Part shown: positions 15,210 through 24,324 of the stretch, piece after piece
How positions within the stretch are numbered: position 1 is the first letter of the stretch
Layout of the letters: the number at the start of each line of letters is the position of its first letter
Assembly (NCBI GenBank): GCA_949295905.1
Contig: CASFNA010000003.1
Coordinates: forward strand, 1-64,000
Direction: 5' to 3'
DNA length: 64,000 nucleotides
DNA from: an uncultured Prevotellaceae bacterium
GTDB lineage: Bacteria; Bacteroidota; Bacteroidia; Bacteroidales; Bacteroidaceae
Translations under genes and position numbers: made by a program
Notes under the pieces: generated by a model
Told to the model about the DNA's origin: nothing
The model's database searches: none
What the model saw: only the letters and a program-made list of their open reading frames with translations

Positions 15210-16399
15210 CCGTGTATTCCGTAATACACTCGGAGCGGCGTTGATAGCACCTTGATGAAGCCCTTTGCCTCTTCGGCCGTCCAGCCGTGCTGCATTTCGC
15301 CGTACTCGCCGAGCTTCGATTTCAGCAAGTCGTCGGGCGAATCTACGCCCACGCACTCGAATCCGAGAGGGCGGAGCTTCAAGATTGCCGTGCCGTTCAC
15401 GTTCCTTTGGCTGCTCGTGAGCATGGCTTCGATGTCGGGCATGACGGGCTCCAGGTACTGGCTTTCGTGCAGGAACATGCCGTACCAGTTGGCTACCTGT
15501 TCCTTCCAATACTGCTGCCACTTGCTCAAAGTATATTTCTCCAGCATGCGGTGGGCCTCGATGATGAGCTTGGGAGCCGCCGCCTCGAAGCCCACGCGCC
15601 CCTTGATGCCGATGATGGTGTCGCCGACGTTGCAGTCGCGGCCTATGCCGTAGGCTGCGCCCAACTCCTCGATTTTCTGTATTGCGACCACCTTGTCGTC
15701 GTATTTCACGCCGTTCACCGCCGCGATTTCACCCTTCTCGAATTCTATGCGCAGCTCGCTCTCGTCATGGCGGGCCACGTGTTTGAGGTAAGCCTCTTCC
15801 GGGAGACCCTGCGCCGAGTCGAGCAGCTCGCCGCCGCAGATGCTCGTTCCCCAGATGCCTACGTTGTAGCTGTACTTCAGTTTGGTGAAGTCGGCCGTGA
15901 AGCCGTGGGCGTTAAGGTAGTCAACTTCTTCTTTTCGCGACAGTGCCTTGTCGCGTGTCAGCGTGATGATTTCCACGCCCGGCGCCATTACGAGGAACGT
16001 CATGTCGAAACGGATTTGGTCGTTGCCCGCGCCGGTTGAGCCGTGGGCTATGGCGTCGGCGCCTATCTGCTTGGCGTAGCGGGCGATGGCTATGGCCTGG
16101 AAGATGCGCTCTGATGACACGGATATGGGGTAACAGTTGTTGCGGAGCACGTTGCCGAATATCATGTATTTGAGGCTTTTCTCGTAGTATTCTTGCGTAA
16201 CGTCGAGCGTTACGTATTCTTTCGCGCCCAGCTTGTAGGCGTTTTCCTCGTTCGTCTTCAGCTGTTCGGCGCTGAAGCCGCCGGTGTTGGCGCAGGCGGC
16301 GTAGACCTCGTAGCCCATGTCGTGCGACAGTTTCATCACCGTGTAGGATGTGTCAAGCCCCCCGGAGAAGGCTACCACCACTTTCTTCTTGTCTGGCAT
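15197..16399 (-). CDS. argG: Argininosuccinate synthase
   Basis: A 400-residue ATP-dependent ligase joining citrulline and aspartate. The ATP-binding P-loop VVVAFSGGLDTSYT (residues 6-19), the GSTGAGNDQIRFD citrulline/aspartate site and SYNVGIWGTSICGGE are all present. The protein is full length for the bacterial family, with a repeat-derived final GSPL. It is the third gene of the minus-strand arginine operon, 180 bp after the GNAT gene across a low-complexity hairpin. The leader is AT-rich (AAAAACAATAAAAACAAACG) before the ATG. Confidence 0.95.
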   Translation of the reverse strand: MPDKKKVVVAFSGGLDTSYTVMKLSHDMGYEVYAACANTGGFSAEQLKTNEENAYKLGAKEYVTLDVTQEYYEKSLKYMIFGNVLRNNCYPISVSSERIFQAIAIARYAKQIGADAIAHGSTGAGNDQIRFDMTFLVMAPGVEIITLTRDKALSRKEEVDYLNAHGFTADFTKLKYSYNVGIWGTSICGGELLDSAQGLPEEAYLKHVARHDESELRIEFEKGEIAAVNGVKYDDKVVAIQKIEELGAAYGIGRDCNVGDTIIGIKGRVGFEAAAPKLIIEAHRMLEKYTLSKWQQYWKEQVANWYGMFLHESQYLEPVMPDIEAMLTSSQRNVNGTAILKLRPLGFECVGVDSPDDLLKSKLGEYGEMQHGWTAEEAKGFIKVLSTPLRVYYGIHGSPL

Positions 16400-16423
16400 A
16401 ATCGTTTGTTTTTATTGTTTTTC

Positions 16424-16578
16424 TAAGGAGTAGAGGAGTAAGGAGAGAAGGAGTAAGTACAAATGCCATGCTTATATGGCAAGGCCCAATGAGCCGAATG
16501 AGCCTGATGCTCCCTTGGATACACTGGCTGCAAGGCTTTTCTACTTACTCCTTCGCTCCTTTCTCCTTCTCTCCTTAC
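16424..16578. repeat. Intergenic low-complexity hairpin (GNAT-argG)
   Basis: GTAAGGAGAGAAGGAG (16438-16453) pairs with CTCCTTCTCTCCTTAC (16563-16578). The core after the left arm is ACAAATGCCATG, and GAGCC repeats fill the loop. Confidence 0.6.
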
Positions 16579-16579
16579 C

Positions 16580-17173
16580 TTATTTCCTAATCCTCCTCAT
16601 CACTTCGCCGGGCAGCTCTATGGGCGCGGGTTCGGCCTCGTGCTCGTCCGGGTCGTACAGCATTCCTGTGCAGATGCAGTATTTGCGGCCGGTACGTTTC
16701 AGTACATCGACGTTTATGCAACCCTCGCATCCGCGCCAAAAGGCCTCGTCGTCGGTCAGCTCGGCGAACGTTACGGGCACGTAACCCAGCTGTGTGTTCA
16801 TGCGCATGACGGCCGCGCCGCTGGTAAGGCTGAATATTTTGGCCTTCGGCCAGCGTGTCCTGGCGAGCGTGAAGGTCATGTCCTTGATGCGCTTCGACAC
16901 GCCGAGGCCGCGGAAGTCGGGGTGGACGATGAGTCCGGAGGTTGTCACATAGTGCTTGTTGCCCCACGTCTCGATGTAGCTGAAGCCTGCGAAGCGGTCG
17001 CCGGCGAGGGCTATTACGGCCTTCGTCTCGCGCATCTTTGTTGCCAAGTATTCGTGTGAACGCCTGGCGATGCCCGTGCCGCGCACCTTGGCCGCGGCCG
17101 CCATGGTGTCAAGTATGGTGTCAACGTATTTCTCGTGTGAGGCGTCGGCTACCTGGACTGTTATATCTTCCAT
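16580..17173 (-). CDS. GNAT acyltransferase, candidate first enzyme of arginine synthesis
   Basis: A 197-residue N-acetyltransferase-fold protein. The acyl-CoA pyrophosphate loop is visible in GLIVHPDFRGLGVSKRI, preceded by an FSYIETWG strand. A Cys-rich segment (RGCEGCINVDVLKRTGRKYC) lies near the C-terminus. It sits between argR and argG, a position held by a GNAT protein in Bacteroides arginine operons. This makes it the candidate glutamate N-acetyl- or N-succinyltransferase that primes the pathway, since no ArgA or ArgJ is present. That role is inference from position; the fold call is firm. Confidence 0.82.
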   Translation of the reverse strand: MEDITVQVADASHEKYVDTILDTMAAAAKVRGTGIARRSHEYLATKMRETKAVIALAGDRFAGFSYIETWGNKHYVTTSGLIVHPDFRGLGVSKRIKDMTFTLARTRWPKAKIFSLTSGAAVMRMNTQLGYVPVTFAELTDDEAFWRGCEGCINVDVLKRTGRKYCICTGMLYDPDEHEAEPAPIELPGEVMRRIRK

Positions 17174-17312
17174 TGTTGTTTTAGAAGTTAAAGGAGTTAA
17201 GGAAGTTAACGCTTGCTGCGCTCGCTAAGAAGTCAAAGACAAATGCTTTGCCTCCTGCGCCATCGCAAACAGCTGTTACCTCCTTTTTGCTTTTTTACCT
17301 TTTTACCTTTTC
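17174..17312. repeat. Degenerate low-complexity hairpin region (argR-GNAT)
   Basis: AGAAGTTAAAGGAGTTAAGG (from 17182), the recurring core GACAAATGCTTTG (17237-17249), and a pyrimidine-rich far side with TTACCTTTTTACC. The arms are less well matched here than at other loci. Confidence 0.45.
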
Positions 17313-17789
17313 TTACTTGATGTCGGGTATCACTGTGCGCAGCTCTTCGATGACATTGTCGTACAGTTCGCCTTCCTTTGTGACGATGAATATGGTGTCG
17401 TCGCCGGCTATCGTGCCGATGATTGACGGCAGTCCGCCGTTGTCAATGTTGTAAGCCAGACTGCTGGCGTAGCCCGGACGGGTCTTGATTACGCCCATGT
17501 TGCCGGAGAAGTTGATTGACAGGAAGCCTGAAGTAAGCAGCATTTCCGCAGCCGTCTTTGGGCTGGCCACGCGCTTGTACATCGTCTCGTTGGGCAGCAC
17601 GTAGAAGTATCTGCCGCTAAGGTTGGTGGCTTTTGCCACCTTCAGCTGTTTCATGTCGCGGCTAAGCGTGGCCTGGGTTACGTTGAAGCCTTCCTTGGCA
17701 AGGGCTTTCAGCACGTCGTCCTGGCAGCACAGTTCTTGGCTCGATATGAGCATCCGCAGTGTCTGCAACCGGTTGTTTTTAGATTTCAT
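17313..17789 (-). CDS. argR: Arginine repressor ArgR
   Basis: A 158-residue regulator. The N-terminal winged helix (QTLRMLISSQELCCQDDVLK, then GFNVTQATLSRDMKQLKV) carries the family's SRD recognition segment. The C-terminal arginine-binding/hexamerisation domain shows GTIAGDDTIFIVT. It is the first gene of the arginine operon, as in Bacteroides. ARG-box-like sites lie inside and downstream of its own promoter (17826-17838 and 17791-17808), so it probably controls itself and the downstream genes in response to arginine. Confidence 0.93.
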   Translation of the reverse strand: MKSKNNRLQTLRMLISSQELCCQDDVLKALAKEGFNVTQATLSRDMKQLKVAKATNLSGRYFYVLPNETMYKRVASPKTAAEMLLTSGFLSINFSGNMGVIKTRPGYASSLAYNIDNGGLPSIIGTIAGDDTIFIVTKEGELYDNVIEELRTVIPDIK

Positions 17790-17790
17790 T

Positions 17791-17838
17791 TATGTATATT
17801 TATGCAATTGTGGGCGCAAAATTAGGTATATTTATTCA
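17791..17838. promoter_or_regulatory. Two ARG-box-like sites upstream of argR
   Basis: TATGTATATTTATGCAAT (17791-17808) and GTATATTTATTCA (17826-17838) resemble the A/T-rich ARG-box consensus. The second lies between the -33 and -7 elements of the argR promoter. Confidence 0.5.
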
Positions 17839-17847
17839 AAACTCCAA
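17817..17847 (-). promoter_or_regulatory. Promoter of the argR operon
   Basis: Minus-strand TTG (17845-17847), a 20-bp spacer and TAATTTTG (17817-17824). Confidence 0.6.
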
Positions 17848-17886
17848 GTCTTTTTGCATAAAATTGCAGAAAGACTTGGAGTTTTG
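17838..17886. terminator. Hairpin overlapping the argR -33 region
   Basis: CAAAACTCCAAGTCTTTTTG and its near-perfect reverse complement (22-bp stem, one mismatch). It covers the -33 element of the argR promoter. It could stop reading from the plus direction or block entry into the promoter. Confidence 0.5.
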
Positions 17887-17892
17887 AAAGCT

Positions 17893-18001
17893 GTAAAGCA
17901 GTAAGGGGAGAAGGAGTAAGTAGATTTGCTTTGTTGCAATGCTGCCCGTGTAAAGACAACTGATGCAAATCTACTTACTCCTTCTCCCCTTACTGCTTTA
18001 C
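17893..18001. repeat. Intergenic hairpin with 37-bp perfect arms (argR-BI-1 gene)
   Basis: 17893-17929 (GTAAAGCAGTAAGGGGAGAA...) is the exact reverse complement of 17965-18001. The loop is 35 bp. This is the cleanest example of the matched-arm hairpins. Confidence 0.75.
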
Positions 18002-18013
18002 TGCTCAAAAACC

Positions 18014-18733
18014 TTATTCCCTGTTGCCTCCGAATATGCGGAGCAGGTAGAGGAAGAGGTTGATGAAGTCGAGATAGAGGGCGAGCGAGCCCATCAGGGC
18101 TATCTTCTGCGCGTCTTCGCTCACGTCGTCGGCCTCGACGAGCATGTTCTTTATCTTCTGCGTGTCATACGCCGTAAGGCCGACGAAGATGAGCACGCCC
18201 GCATAACTTATTATAAGGCTGAAGCCTCCGCTCTTTATGAGGAACGCGTTGACCAGCGTGGCGATGACGAGTCCGATGAGCGCCATGAACAGTATGCGCC
18301 CCAGCGACGACAGGTCGGCCTTGGTGAACATGCCCACGAGGGACATTGCGGCGAACGTTCCGGCGGTGATGAAGAACACCGAGGCTATGGAAGTCATGGT
18401 GTAGGCGAGGAAGATGATTGAGAGCGTCGCGCCGTTGAGTACCGAATAAAGCACGAAGAGCACGGTGGCCGTAGCCAGCGAGAGGCGGTCGATGCGTGCC
18501 GAGACGTACCACACCATTGCCACTTCGGCTATGAGCAGGCCCCACATCAGCATCCTGTTAGTCACGATGGCCGTCATTATGCCCGGGCTGGTGGCCACGC
18601 CGTAGGCCGTGAAGCCCGTTATTACCAGGGCCAGCGTCATCCACACGTAAACCTTGCGCATCAAGGCCGGGAAGGCCACGGCGGCCGCCTGTTCTTTCTC
18701 ACGTATCAGTTCATAAAGTCTGTCTTCGTTCAT
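18014..18733 (-). CDS. Bax inhibitor-1 / YccA family membrane protein
   Basis: A 239-residue protein with seven hydrophobic segments, starting with VYVWMTLALVITGFTAYGVA and ending with SLALYLDFINLFLYLLRIFG. The conserved C-terminal YDTQKIK and ALYLDFINLF motifs identify the BI-1/TMBIM group, whose bacterial members include pH-sensitive calcium leak channels. The cytoplasmic N-terminus (YELIREKEQAAAVAFPALMRKVY) is typical of Bacteroidetes members. The physiological role in bacteria is poorly known. It is probably monocistronic, with a TATGTTTG -7 element at 18810-18817. Confidence 0.9.
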   Translation of the reverse strand: MNEDRLYELIREKEQAAAVAFPALMRKVYVWMTLALVITGFTAYGVATSPGIMTAIVTNRMLMWGLLIAEVAMVWYVSARIDRLSLATATVLFVLYSVLNGATLSIIFLAYTMTSIASVFFITAGTFAAMSLVGMFTKADLSSLGRILFMALIGLVIATLVNAFLIKSGGFSLIISYAGVLIFVGLTAYDTQKIKNMLVEADDVSEDAQKIALMGSLALYLDFINLFLYLLRIFGGNRE

Positions 18734-18809
18734 AGTTCTATTGTTTTTACATTGTTATTGTTTCCGCGCCGCGCGTTCCGCCATGTGGGCGGTGCCGGCG
18801 AATTGGCTG

Positions 18810-18817
18810 CAAACATA
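18810..18817 (-). promoter_or_regulatory. Probable -7 element for the BI-1 family gene
   Basis: Minus-strand TATGTTTG. A TTTG lies only 14 bp upstream, closer than usual, so the promoter is only partly supported. The rest of 18734-18959 shows nothing else recognisable. Confidence 0.4.
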
Positions 18818-18959
18818 CGAAAATAAAACGACAAACGCCTTGTTTTTAATAATTTTCATTGAATATTCACATCTTTTCTTCATCCCCATGGCGCCGCCTG
18901 TGGGGTTGCCTCTGCGTGGTTTTCCTCCGCCTGCGTAACGGGTTGGTTTCCAATGCGTT

Positions 18960-19047
18960 ATGAAAGGCCGTCTTTCGGCCTGCGAAAGGCGGCCTTTTAC
19001 ATTGCGAAAGACGGCCTTTGGGAAGGCGGAAGGCCGCCTTTCGGAAA
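18960..19047. repeat. 4 x 22-bp unit array, copy 5
   Basis: Units at 18960, 18982, 19004 and 19026, preceded by the recurrent leader GCGTAAC...CAATGCGTT. It lies between the divergent BI-1 and rimP genes. Confidence 0.8.
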
Positions 19048-19145
19048 ACGGCGGCCGGCATCCGCATGAGCCCCGAGCGTCAGCCTGCGTCGGCAACGCC
19101 GTAATCCGCCATGTCTTTACATTTTTAATAAAAAGCGGAAAAATA

Positions 19146-19177
19146 TTTGGAAGGATGCGATTTTATTGCTACCTTTG
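19146..19177 (+). promoter_or_regulatory. Promoter of rimP-nusA-infB
   Basis: TTTG (19146-19149), a 20-bp spacer and TACCTTTG (19170-19177). The leader is about 55 nt. Confidence 0.75.
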
Positions 19178-19189
19178 CAGCGTTCAGAG

Positions 19190-19225
19190 GAATGAGGGGC
19201 TTCGCGAAAGCTCCTCATTTTATTT
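19190..19225 (+). promoter_or_regulatory. Hairpin in the rimP leader
   Basis: AATGAGGGGCTTCGCGAAAG then CTCCTCATT, followed by a T-rich run. It is terminator-shaped and lies between the promoter and rimP, so it could attenuate the operon. Confidence 0.45.
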
Positions 19226-19238
19226 TAAATGCCCTTTT

Positions 19239-19706
19239 ATGATTGATAAGAACGTAGTTAGAAGTTTGGTGGAAGAGTGGCTGAAAGACAAGGAATACTT
19301 CCTTGTGGACGTTGAAATCAGCGCAGACGACAAGATTGTAGTAGAAATAGACCACGCCGACGGCGTATGGATAGAAGACTGCGTACAGCTGAGCCGCTAC
19401 ATCGAAGACCGTCTCAGCCGTGACGAGGAGGATTATGAGCTTGAGGTGGGAAGCGCCGGCCTCGGCCAGCCCTTCAAGGTGCCGCAGCAGTATGTAAACT
19501 ATATCGGCAAGGATGTCGAGGTGCTCGACGCCGACGGCAAGAAGCACCGCGGCACGCTGACGGCCGTTGACGGCCGCATGTTCACCGTCACCGTGAAGGA
19601 GAAGGTGAAGAAGGAAGGCTCGAAGCGCCCGGTAATGGAGGACGTTGAAAAGACGTTCTCGATGGACGGGGTGAAGTACACCAAGTATCTGATAAGCTTT
19701 AAATAA
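19239..19706 (+). CDS. rimP: Ribosome maturation factor RimP
   Basis: A 155-residue protein needed for 30S subunit assembly. The N-terminal alpha/beta domain (FLVDVEISADDKIVVEIDHAD, then LSRYIEDRLSRDEEDYELEVGSAG) and the C-terminal SH3-like domain are both present, and the GLGQPFKVPQQY segment matches the family's SPG...RPL region. I chose ATG 19239 because it follows the promoter and leader hairpin; the longer upstream frame is translated from the 22-bp-unit array. It is the first gene of the conserved rimP-nusA-infB operon. Confidence 0.92.
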   Translation: MIDKNVVRSLVEEWLKDKEYFLVDVEISADDKIVVEIDHADGVWIEDCVQLSRYIEDRLSRDEEDYELEVGSAGLGQPFKVPQQYVNYIGKDVEVLDADGKKHRGTLTAVDGRMFTVTVKEKVKKEGSKRPVMEDVEKTFSMDGVKYTKYLISFK

Positions 19707-19708
19707 CA

Positions 19709-19805
19709 GCCCTCTCCCGGCCTCCCCGAGGGGGAGGAGACAGGGCGGCACGGGCGAAACGGCATTCAGGCCCCTCCCCTCGGGGAGGCCGGGAGGGGGC
19801 TTTTT
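19709..19805. repeat. Pair of GC-rich palindromic repeats forming a hairpin (rimP-nusA gap)
   Basis: AGCCCTCTCCCGGCCTCCCC at the left and GGGGAGGCCGGGAGGGGGCT at the right, ending in TTTTT. This is the same inverted-pair arrangement as between argC and argD. It could act as a partial terminator inside the operon. Confidence 0.7.
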
Positions 19806-19829
19806 CACAGAAAACAACAATAAATATAT

Positions 19830-21092
19830 ATGGCAACAAGAAAGACCGGTGAAGATACCGTGAGCATGGTTGACACCTTCAAAGAATTCAAGGACACAAA
19901 GAACATCGACCGCACCACGCTGATGAGCGTGCTGGAGGAGAGCTTCCGCAACGTCATAGCAAAGATATTCGGCAGCGACGAGAACTTCGACGTCATCGTG
20001 AACCCCGACAAGGGCGACTTCGAAATATACCGCAACCGCATCGTCGTGGCCGACGGCGAGGTGAAGGACGAGAACAAGGAGATATCGCTTACCGACGCGC
20101 TGAAGATAGAACCCGACTACGAGGTCGGCGAGGAAGTCAGCGAGAAGGTGGATTTCAGCAAGTTCGGCCGCCGCGCCATACTCAACCTGCGCCAGACGCT
20201 GGCCTCGAAAATACTCGAACTCGAGCACGACAGCCTGTATAACAAGTACAAGGACCGCGTAGGCCAGGTAATCAGCGCCGAGGTGTACCAGGTGTGGAAG
20301 CGCGAGGTGCTGCTCGTTGACGACGAGAACAACGAGCTAATCCTGCCCAAGTCGGAGCAAATCCCACACGATGTATACCGCAAGGGCGAGACCGTGCGTG
20401 CCGTCATCAAGGAGGTGAACAACGAGAACAACAACCCCAAAATAATACTTTCGCGCACAAGCAACATGTTCCTTGAGCGACTGCTCGAGGCCGAAGTGCC
20501 CGAGATTGCCGACGGACTCATCACCATAAAGCGCATCGCGCGTATGCCCGGCGAACGCGCCAAAATCGCCGTCGAGAGCTACGACGACCGCATAGACCCC
20601 GTAGGAGCCTGCGTCGGCGTGAAAGGAAGCCGCGTGCACGGAATAGTGCGCGAGCTCAACAACGAGAACATCGACGTGGTGAACTACACCGCAAACATCA
20701 AGCTCTTCATACAGCGCGCCCTCAGCCCAGCCAAAATCTCCAGCATCAACGTTGACGAGGAGAACCGCAAGGCCGAGGTATACCTCCGCCCGGAGGAAGT
20801 GTCGCTCGCCATCGGACGCGGCGGCATGAACATCAAGCTGGCCAGCATGTTGACCGAATACACCATCGACGTGTTCCGCGAGCTTGACGAAAGCGAGGTT
20901 GACGAGGACATATACCTCGACGAGTTCTCCGACGAAATAGACCAGTGGATTATCGACGCCATCAAGGGCATAGGCCTCGACACCGCCAAGGCGGTGCTCA
21001 ACGCGCCTCGCGAGATGCTCGTAGAAAAGGCCGACCTTGAGGAGGAAACAGTAGACAACGTGCTGAAAGTGCTTAGGGCAGAGTTTGAGTAA
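19830..21092 (+). CDS. nusA: Transcription termination/antitermination factor NusA
   Basis: A 420-residue RNA polymerase-binding factor. In order: an N-terminal domain (MVDTFKEFKDTKNIDRTTLM to about residue 130), an S1 RNA-binding domain, then KH1/KH2 domains with the GXXG-like VGVKGSRVHGIVRELNNENI and LAIGRGGMNIKLAS. The C-terminus is acidic and short; the acidic repeats of the Escherichia protein are absent, as usual in this phylum. The start at ATG 19830 gives a 12-residue lead before MVDTF; ATG 19866 would also be possible. It is separated from rimP by a GC-rich hairpin and from infB by a low-complexity hairpin. Confidence 0.95.
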   Translation: MATRKTGEDTVSMVDTFKEFKDTKNIDRTTLMSVLEESFRNVIAKIFGSDENFDVIVNPDKGDFEIYRNRIVVADGEVKDENKEISLTDALKIEPDYEVGEEVSEKVDFSKFGRRAILNLRQTLASKILELEHDSLYNKYKDRVGQVISAEVYQVWKREVLLVDDENNELILPKSEQIPHDVYRKGETVRAVIKEVNNENNNPKIILSRTSNMFLERLLEAEVPEIADGLITIKRIARMPGERAKIAVESYDDRIDPVGACVGVKGSRVHGIVRELNNENIDVVNYTANIKLFIQRALSPAKISSINVDEENRKAEVYLRPEEVSLAIGRGGMNIKLASMLTEYTIDVFRELDESEVDEDIYLDEFSDEIDQWIIDAIKGIGLDTAKAVLNAPREMLVEKADLEEETVDNVLKVLRAEFE

Positions 21093-21231
21093 TTCATGAT
21101 TCATAATCCATAGTTCATAATTGGCTGCGCATACACAATAGCAAATGTCAATTATGGATTATGGAATGAGATTCGACCACGCCGATACTGAATTATGGAT
21201 TATGGATTATGGATTATGAATTAAAAAGAGT
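21093..21231. repeat. Intergenic ATGGATT-type hairpin (nusA-infB)
   Basis: ATTCATAATCCATA (21099-21112) pairs with TATGGATTATGAAT (21208-21221). The right arm is a tandem of ATGGATT units. The core AGCAAATGTC follows the left side. Confidence 0.6.
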
Positions 21232-24060
21232 ATGAGCATTAGATTAAATAAAGCAATCCGTGAATTGAATATAGGACTTCAAACGGCAGTTGAATTCCTG
21301 AAAAAGAAAAGTAACCTTGGCGAAGTCAGGGACGACCTGAGCTTCAAGCTCAACGACGCCCAGTACAACGCCTTGGTGGAAGAGTTCAAGACCGACAAGG
21401 AAGCCAGGAACCAGGCTGAAAAGCTCTTCCCGAAGCACCAGAAGGAGAAGAAACGCTCCGAGGGCGGAGCCAAACCCTCGGGACAAGGCAAGCCGGTGTC
21501 AACGCAGAAGTATACAGTGCTCGGCAAGATTGACCTTGACAGCATTGGCAAGAAGCCGGCACAGGCCGCCGCGCCGCAGGCGCAGGGAGCCAAGCCGGCG
21601 GCCGTGTCGAAGCCGGTCGAGCCTGCGAAGGCGAAAGAGAACGCACCGAAACACGACGCGAAACCTGCGGCCGGGCCTAAACCGAAGGATGCGGGAGCGC
21701 AGGAAGTGCGCCCGAAGCAGGCCGGTGCAGTGGCGGCGGAAGAGAAACCTGCCGCAGTGCAGCAGCCTGTCGAGCACAAGCCGGCCGTGGAGAAGGCCGC
21801 CGCAGTGCAGCAGGAGAAGGGTGCAACGACAACTCCGGCAGACGAGGAAAGCAAAATCTTCACCCTGAAAAGCGAGAAGAAGCTCGCCCCGAAGGTCAAC
21901 GTGCTCGGCAAGATTGACCTTGACTCGCTCAACCAAAGCACGCGTCCCAAGAAGAAATCGAAGGAAGAACGCCGCAAGGAACGCGAGGAGAAGGCCGCCC
22001 AGGCTCGTCCTGAAGGTAAGAAGAAGCGTTCGCGCATCACCAAGGAGCGCGTCAACATAGACCAGGCCGCGAAGACGGCCGGAGCCGGAAACGCCGCTGC
22101 CGACAAGGCTGGAAGCAAGAAGAAGAACCGCAAGCGCGGACACAAGCCGCTCGAGGTGAACGAGGAAGACGTTGCACGCCAGGTAAAGGAGACGCTCGCC
22201 AGGCTTACGAGCAAAGGCCAGAACAAGAAGGGTGCCAAGTACCGCAAGGAGAAGCGCGAGGCTGCGCAGGAACATCTGAAGGAGCAGCGCGCCGAGGCCA
22301 AGGCGGAGAGCAAAATCCTGAAGCTGACCGAGTTTGTTACCGTAAGCGAATTGGCCAGCATGATGAACGTGTCGGTCAACCAGGTAATCGGCACTTGCAT
22401 GAGCGTAGGCATCATGGTGTCAATCAACCAGCGCCTTGACGCGGAGACCATAAACCTCGTTGCCGAGGAGTTCGGCTTCAAGACGGAGTACGTCAGCGCG
22501 GAAGTGTCGGAGGCCATAACGGAAGAGCCCGACGACGAGAACGACCTCGTGCCGCGCGCCCCCATCGTCACCGTGATGGGTCACGTAGACCACGGAAAGA
22601 CGTCGCTGCTCGACTATATCCGCAAGTCTAACGTCATAGCAGGCGAGGCCGGAGGCATAACCCAGCACATAGGAGCGTACAACGTGACGCTGGGCGACGG
22701 CCGCCGCATCACCTTCCTCGACACGCCGGGCCACGAGGCGTTTACCGCCATGCGTGCCCGCGGAGCGCAGGTGACCGACATCGCCATCATCATAATAGCC
22801 GCCGACGACAGCGTGATGCCGACTACTCGCGAGGCCATAGCCCACGCGCAGGCGGCCAACGTGCCGATGGTGTTCGCCATAAACAAGATTGACAAGCCGG
22901 GCGCCAACCCCGACAAAATACGTGAAGACCTGGCCAACATGAACCTGCTCGTGGAGGACTGGGGCGGAAAGTACCAGTGCCAGGAAATCAGCGCGAAGAA
23001 AGGCGTAGGCGTGGACGACCTGCTTGAGAAGGTGCTCCTCGAGGCCGAGATGCTCGACCTCAAGGCAAATCCCAACCGTAAGGCCACCGGCAGCATAATA
23101 GAGTCGTCGCTCGACAAGGGCCGCGGCTACGTATCGACGGTGCTCGTAAGCAACGGAACGCTGCGCGTAGGCGACATAGTCATAGCCGGAACCAACTACG
23201 GACGCATCAAGGCCATGTTCAACGAGCGCAACCAGCGCATCGACCAGGCCGGCCCGGCGGAGCCTGCAATCATACTGGGACTCAACGGAGCGCCCACGGC
23301 GGGCGACTCGTTCCACATACTCGAGACCGAGCAGGAGGCACGCGAAATAGCCAACAAGCGCCTGCAATTGCAGCGCGAGCAGGGACTGCGTACGCAGAAG
23401 CGGCTCACGCTGAGCGACATCAGCCACCGCATAGCCCTCGGCTCGTTCAAGGAGCTGAACATCGTCGTGAAGGGCGACACCGACGGAAGTATCGAGGCGT
23501 TGAGCGACTCGTTCATCAAGCTCTCGACGGAGAAAATCAAAGTGGACGTCATCTACAAGGCCGTCGGACAAATCTCCGAGAGCGACGTGTCGCTGGCCGA
23601 CGCGTCAGACGCCATCATCGTGGGCTTCCAGGTGCGCCCGTCGGCTGCGGCGCGCAAGCTGGCCGAGCAGGAAGGCGTTGAAATCAACACCTACTCCGTA
23701 ATCTATGACGCCATAGAAGACGTAAAGTCGGCCATGGAGGGAATGCTCGACAAGGTGGTCAAGGAAGTTGTCACCGGCCAGGTAGAGGTGCGCGAGGTAT
23801 ACCACATATCGAAGGTGGGCACCGTAGCCGGAGCATATGTCACCGAAGGCAAGGTGCACCGTTCGGACAAGGCGCGCGTCGTGCGCGACGGCATCGTGGT
23901 GCACACGGGCGAAATCAACGCCCTCAAGCGCTTCAAGGACGACGTGAAGGAGGTAGGCGTGAACTTCGAGTGCGGTATCAGCCTCGTCAACTTCAACGAC
24001 ATTCAGGTAGGCGACATCCTCGAGACGTTCACCGAAATCGAGGTGAAGCAGAAGCTCTAA
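21232..24060 (+). CDS. infB: Translation initiation factor IF-2
   Basis: A 942-residue GTPase that delivers initiator tRNA to the 30S subunit. The N-terminal IF2 helix ([20 protein letters not shown]) is followed by about 300 residues of Lys/Ala/Pro/Glu-rich linker, typical of Bacteroidetes IF-2. The G domain starts near residue 443 with [20 protein letters not shown] (G1), then DTPGHEAF (G3) and NKIDKP (G4). Domains II-IV follow to [17 protein letters not shown]. It is full length. The leader is the right arm of a hairpin, and a strong terminator lies 26 bp past the stop. Confidence 0.96.
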   Translation: MSIRLNKAIRELNIGLQTAVEFLKKKSNLGEVRDDLSFKLNDAQYNALVEEFKTDKEARNQAEKLFPKHQKEKKRSEGGAKPSGQGKPVSTQKYTVLGKIDLDSIGKKPAQAAAPQAQGAKPAAVSKPVEPAKAKENAPKHDAKPAAGPKPKDAGAQEVRPKQAGAVAAEEKPAAVQQPVEHKPAVEKAAAVQQEKGATTTPADEESKIFTLKSEKKLAPKVNVLGKIDLDSLNQSTRPKKKSKEERRKEREEKAAQARPEGKKKRSRITKERVNIDQAAKTAGAGNAAADKAGSKKKNRKRGHKPLEVNEEDVARQVKETLARLTSKGQNKKGAKYRKEKREAAQEHLKEQRAEAKAESKILKLTEFVTVSELASMMNVSVNQVIGTCMSVGIMVSINQRLDAETINLVAEEFGFKTEYVSAEVSEAITEEPDDENDLVPRAPIVTVMGHVDHGKTSLLDYIRKSNVIAGEAGGITQHIGAYNVTLGDGRRITFLDTPGHEAFTAMRARGAQVTDIAIIIIAADDSVMPTTREAIAHAQAANVPMVFAINKIDKPGANPDKIREDLANMNLLVEDWGGKYQCQEISAKKGVGVDDLLEKVLLEAEMLDLKANPNRKATGSIIESSLDKGRGYVSTVLVSNGTLRVGDIVIAGTNYGRIKAMFNERNQRIDQAGPAEPAIILGLNGAPTAGDSFHILETEQEAREIANKRLQLQREQGLRTQKRLTLSDISHRIALGSFKELNIVVKGDTDGSIEALSDSFIKLSTEKIKVDVIYKAVGQISESDVSLADASDAIIVGFQVRPSAAARKLAEQEGVEINTYSVIYDAIEDVKSAMEGMLDKVVKEVVTGQVEVREVYHISKVGTVAGAYVTEGKVHRSDKARVVRDGIVVHTGEINALKRFKDDVKEVGVNFECGISLVNFNDIQVGDILETFTEIEVKQKL

Positions 24061-24085
24061 CGGCCTTTCCCAAGGCTTCATACAT

Positions 24086-24127
24086 ACCGTCCGGCAGGAG
24101 CCCGTCTCCTGCCGGACGGTCTTTTTT
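24086..24127 (+). terminator. Terminator of the rimP-nusA-infB operon
   Basis: A perfect 15-bp stem, ACCGTCCGGCAGGAG (24086-24100) with 24106-24120, and then T6. Confidence 0.92.
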
Positions 24128-24174
24128 ATGCTCGGGCGTAACCGGCTGTCAGCCAGCAAGTTATGCAAGGTCTT

Positions 24175-24262
24175 GTAAAAGGCCGTGTTTTGCATCGCGA
24201 AACACGGCCTTTTGCGTTGTCATTGGCGGCCTTTCGCAAGGCGAAAGGCCGCCAATGATATT
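24175..24262. repeat. 4 x 22-bp unit array, copy 6
   Basis: Units at 24175, 24197, 24219 and 24241. Units 1/2 pair (GGCCGTGTTTTGC with GCGAAACACGGCC) and units 3/4 pair (ATTGGCGGCCTTTCGC with GCGAAAGGCCGCCAAT), giving two adjacent hairpins with compensated sequence changes. Confidence 0.85.
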
Positions 24263-24286
24263 TTGCATGACATTTTTACGGCAATA

Positions 24287-24318
24287 TTTGTATATTGTCT
24301 TAACTTTCTTTACCTTTG
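24287..24318 (+). promoter_or_regulatory. Promoter upstream of the BspA-like gene
   Basis: TTTG (24287-24290), a 20-bp spacer and TACCTTTG (24311-24318). It lies about 390 bp upstream of the next start codon. Confidence 0.7.
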
Positions 24319-24324
24319 CAATGT

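Noticed and set aside
21279-22571. 430-codon open frame antisense to infB, and long antisense frames over sufB and gpmI
   Set aside because: They lie opposite strongly supported genes, are low in complexity (Ser/Leu/Arg-rich or Val/His-rich) and have no family features; they are typical shadows of GC-rich codon use.
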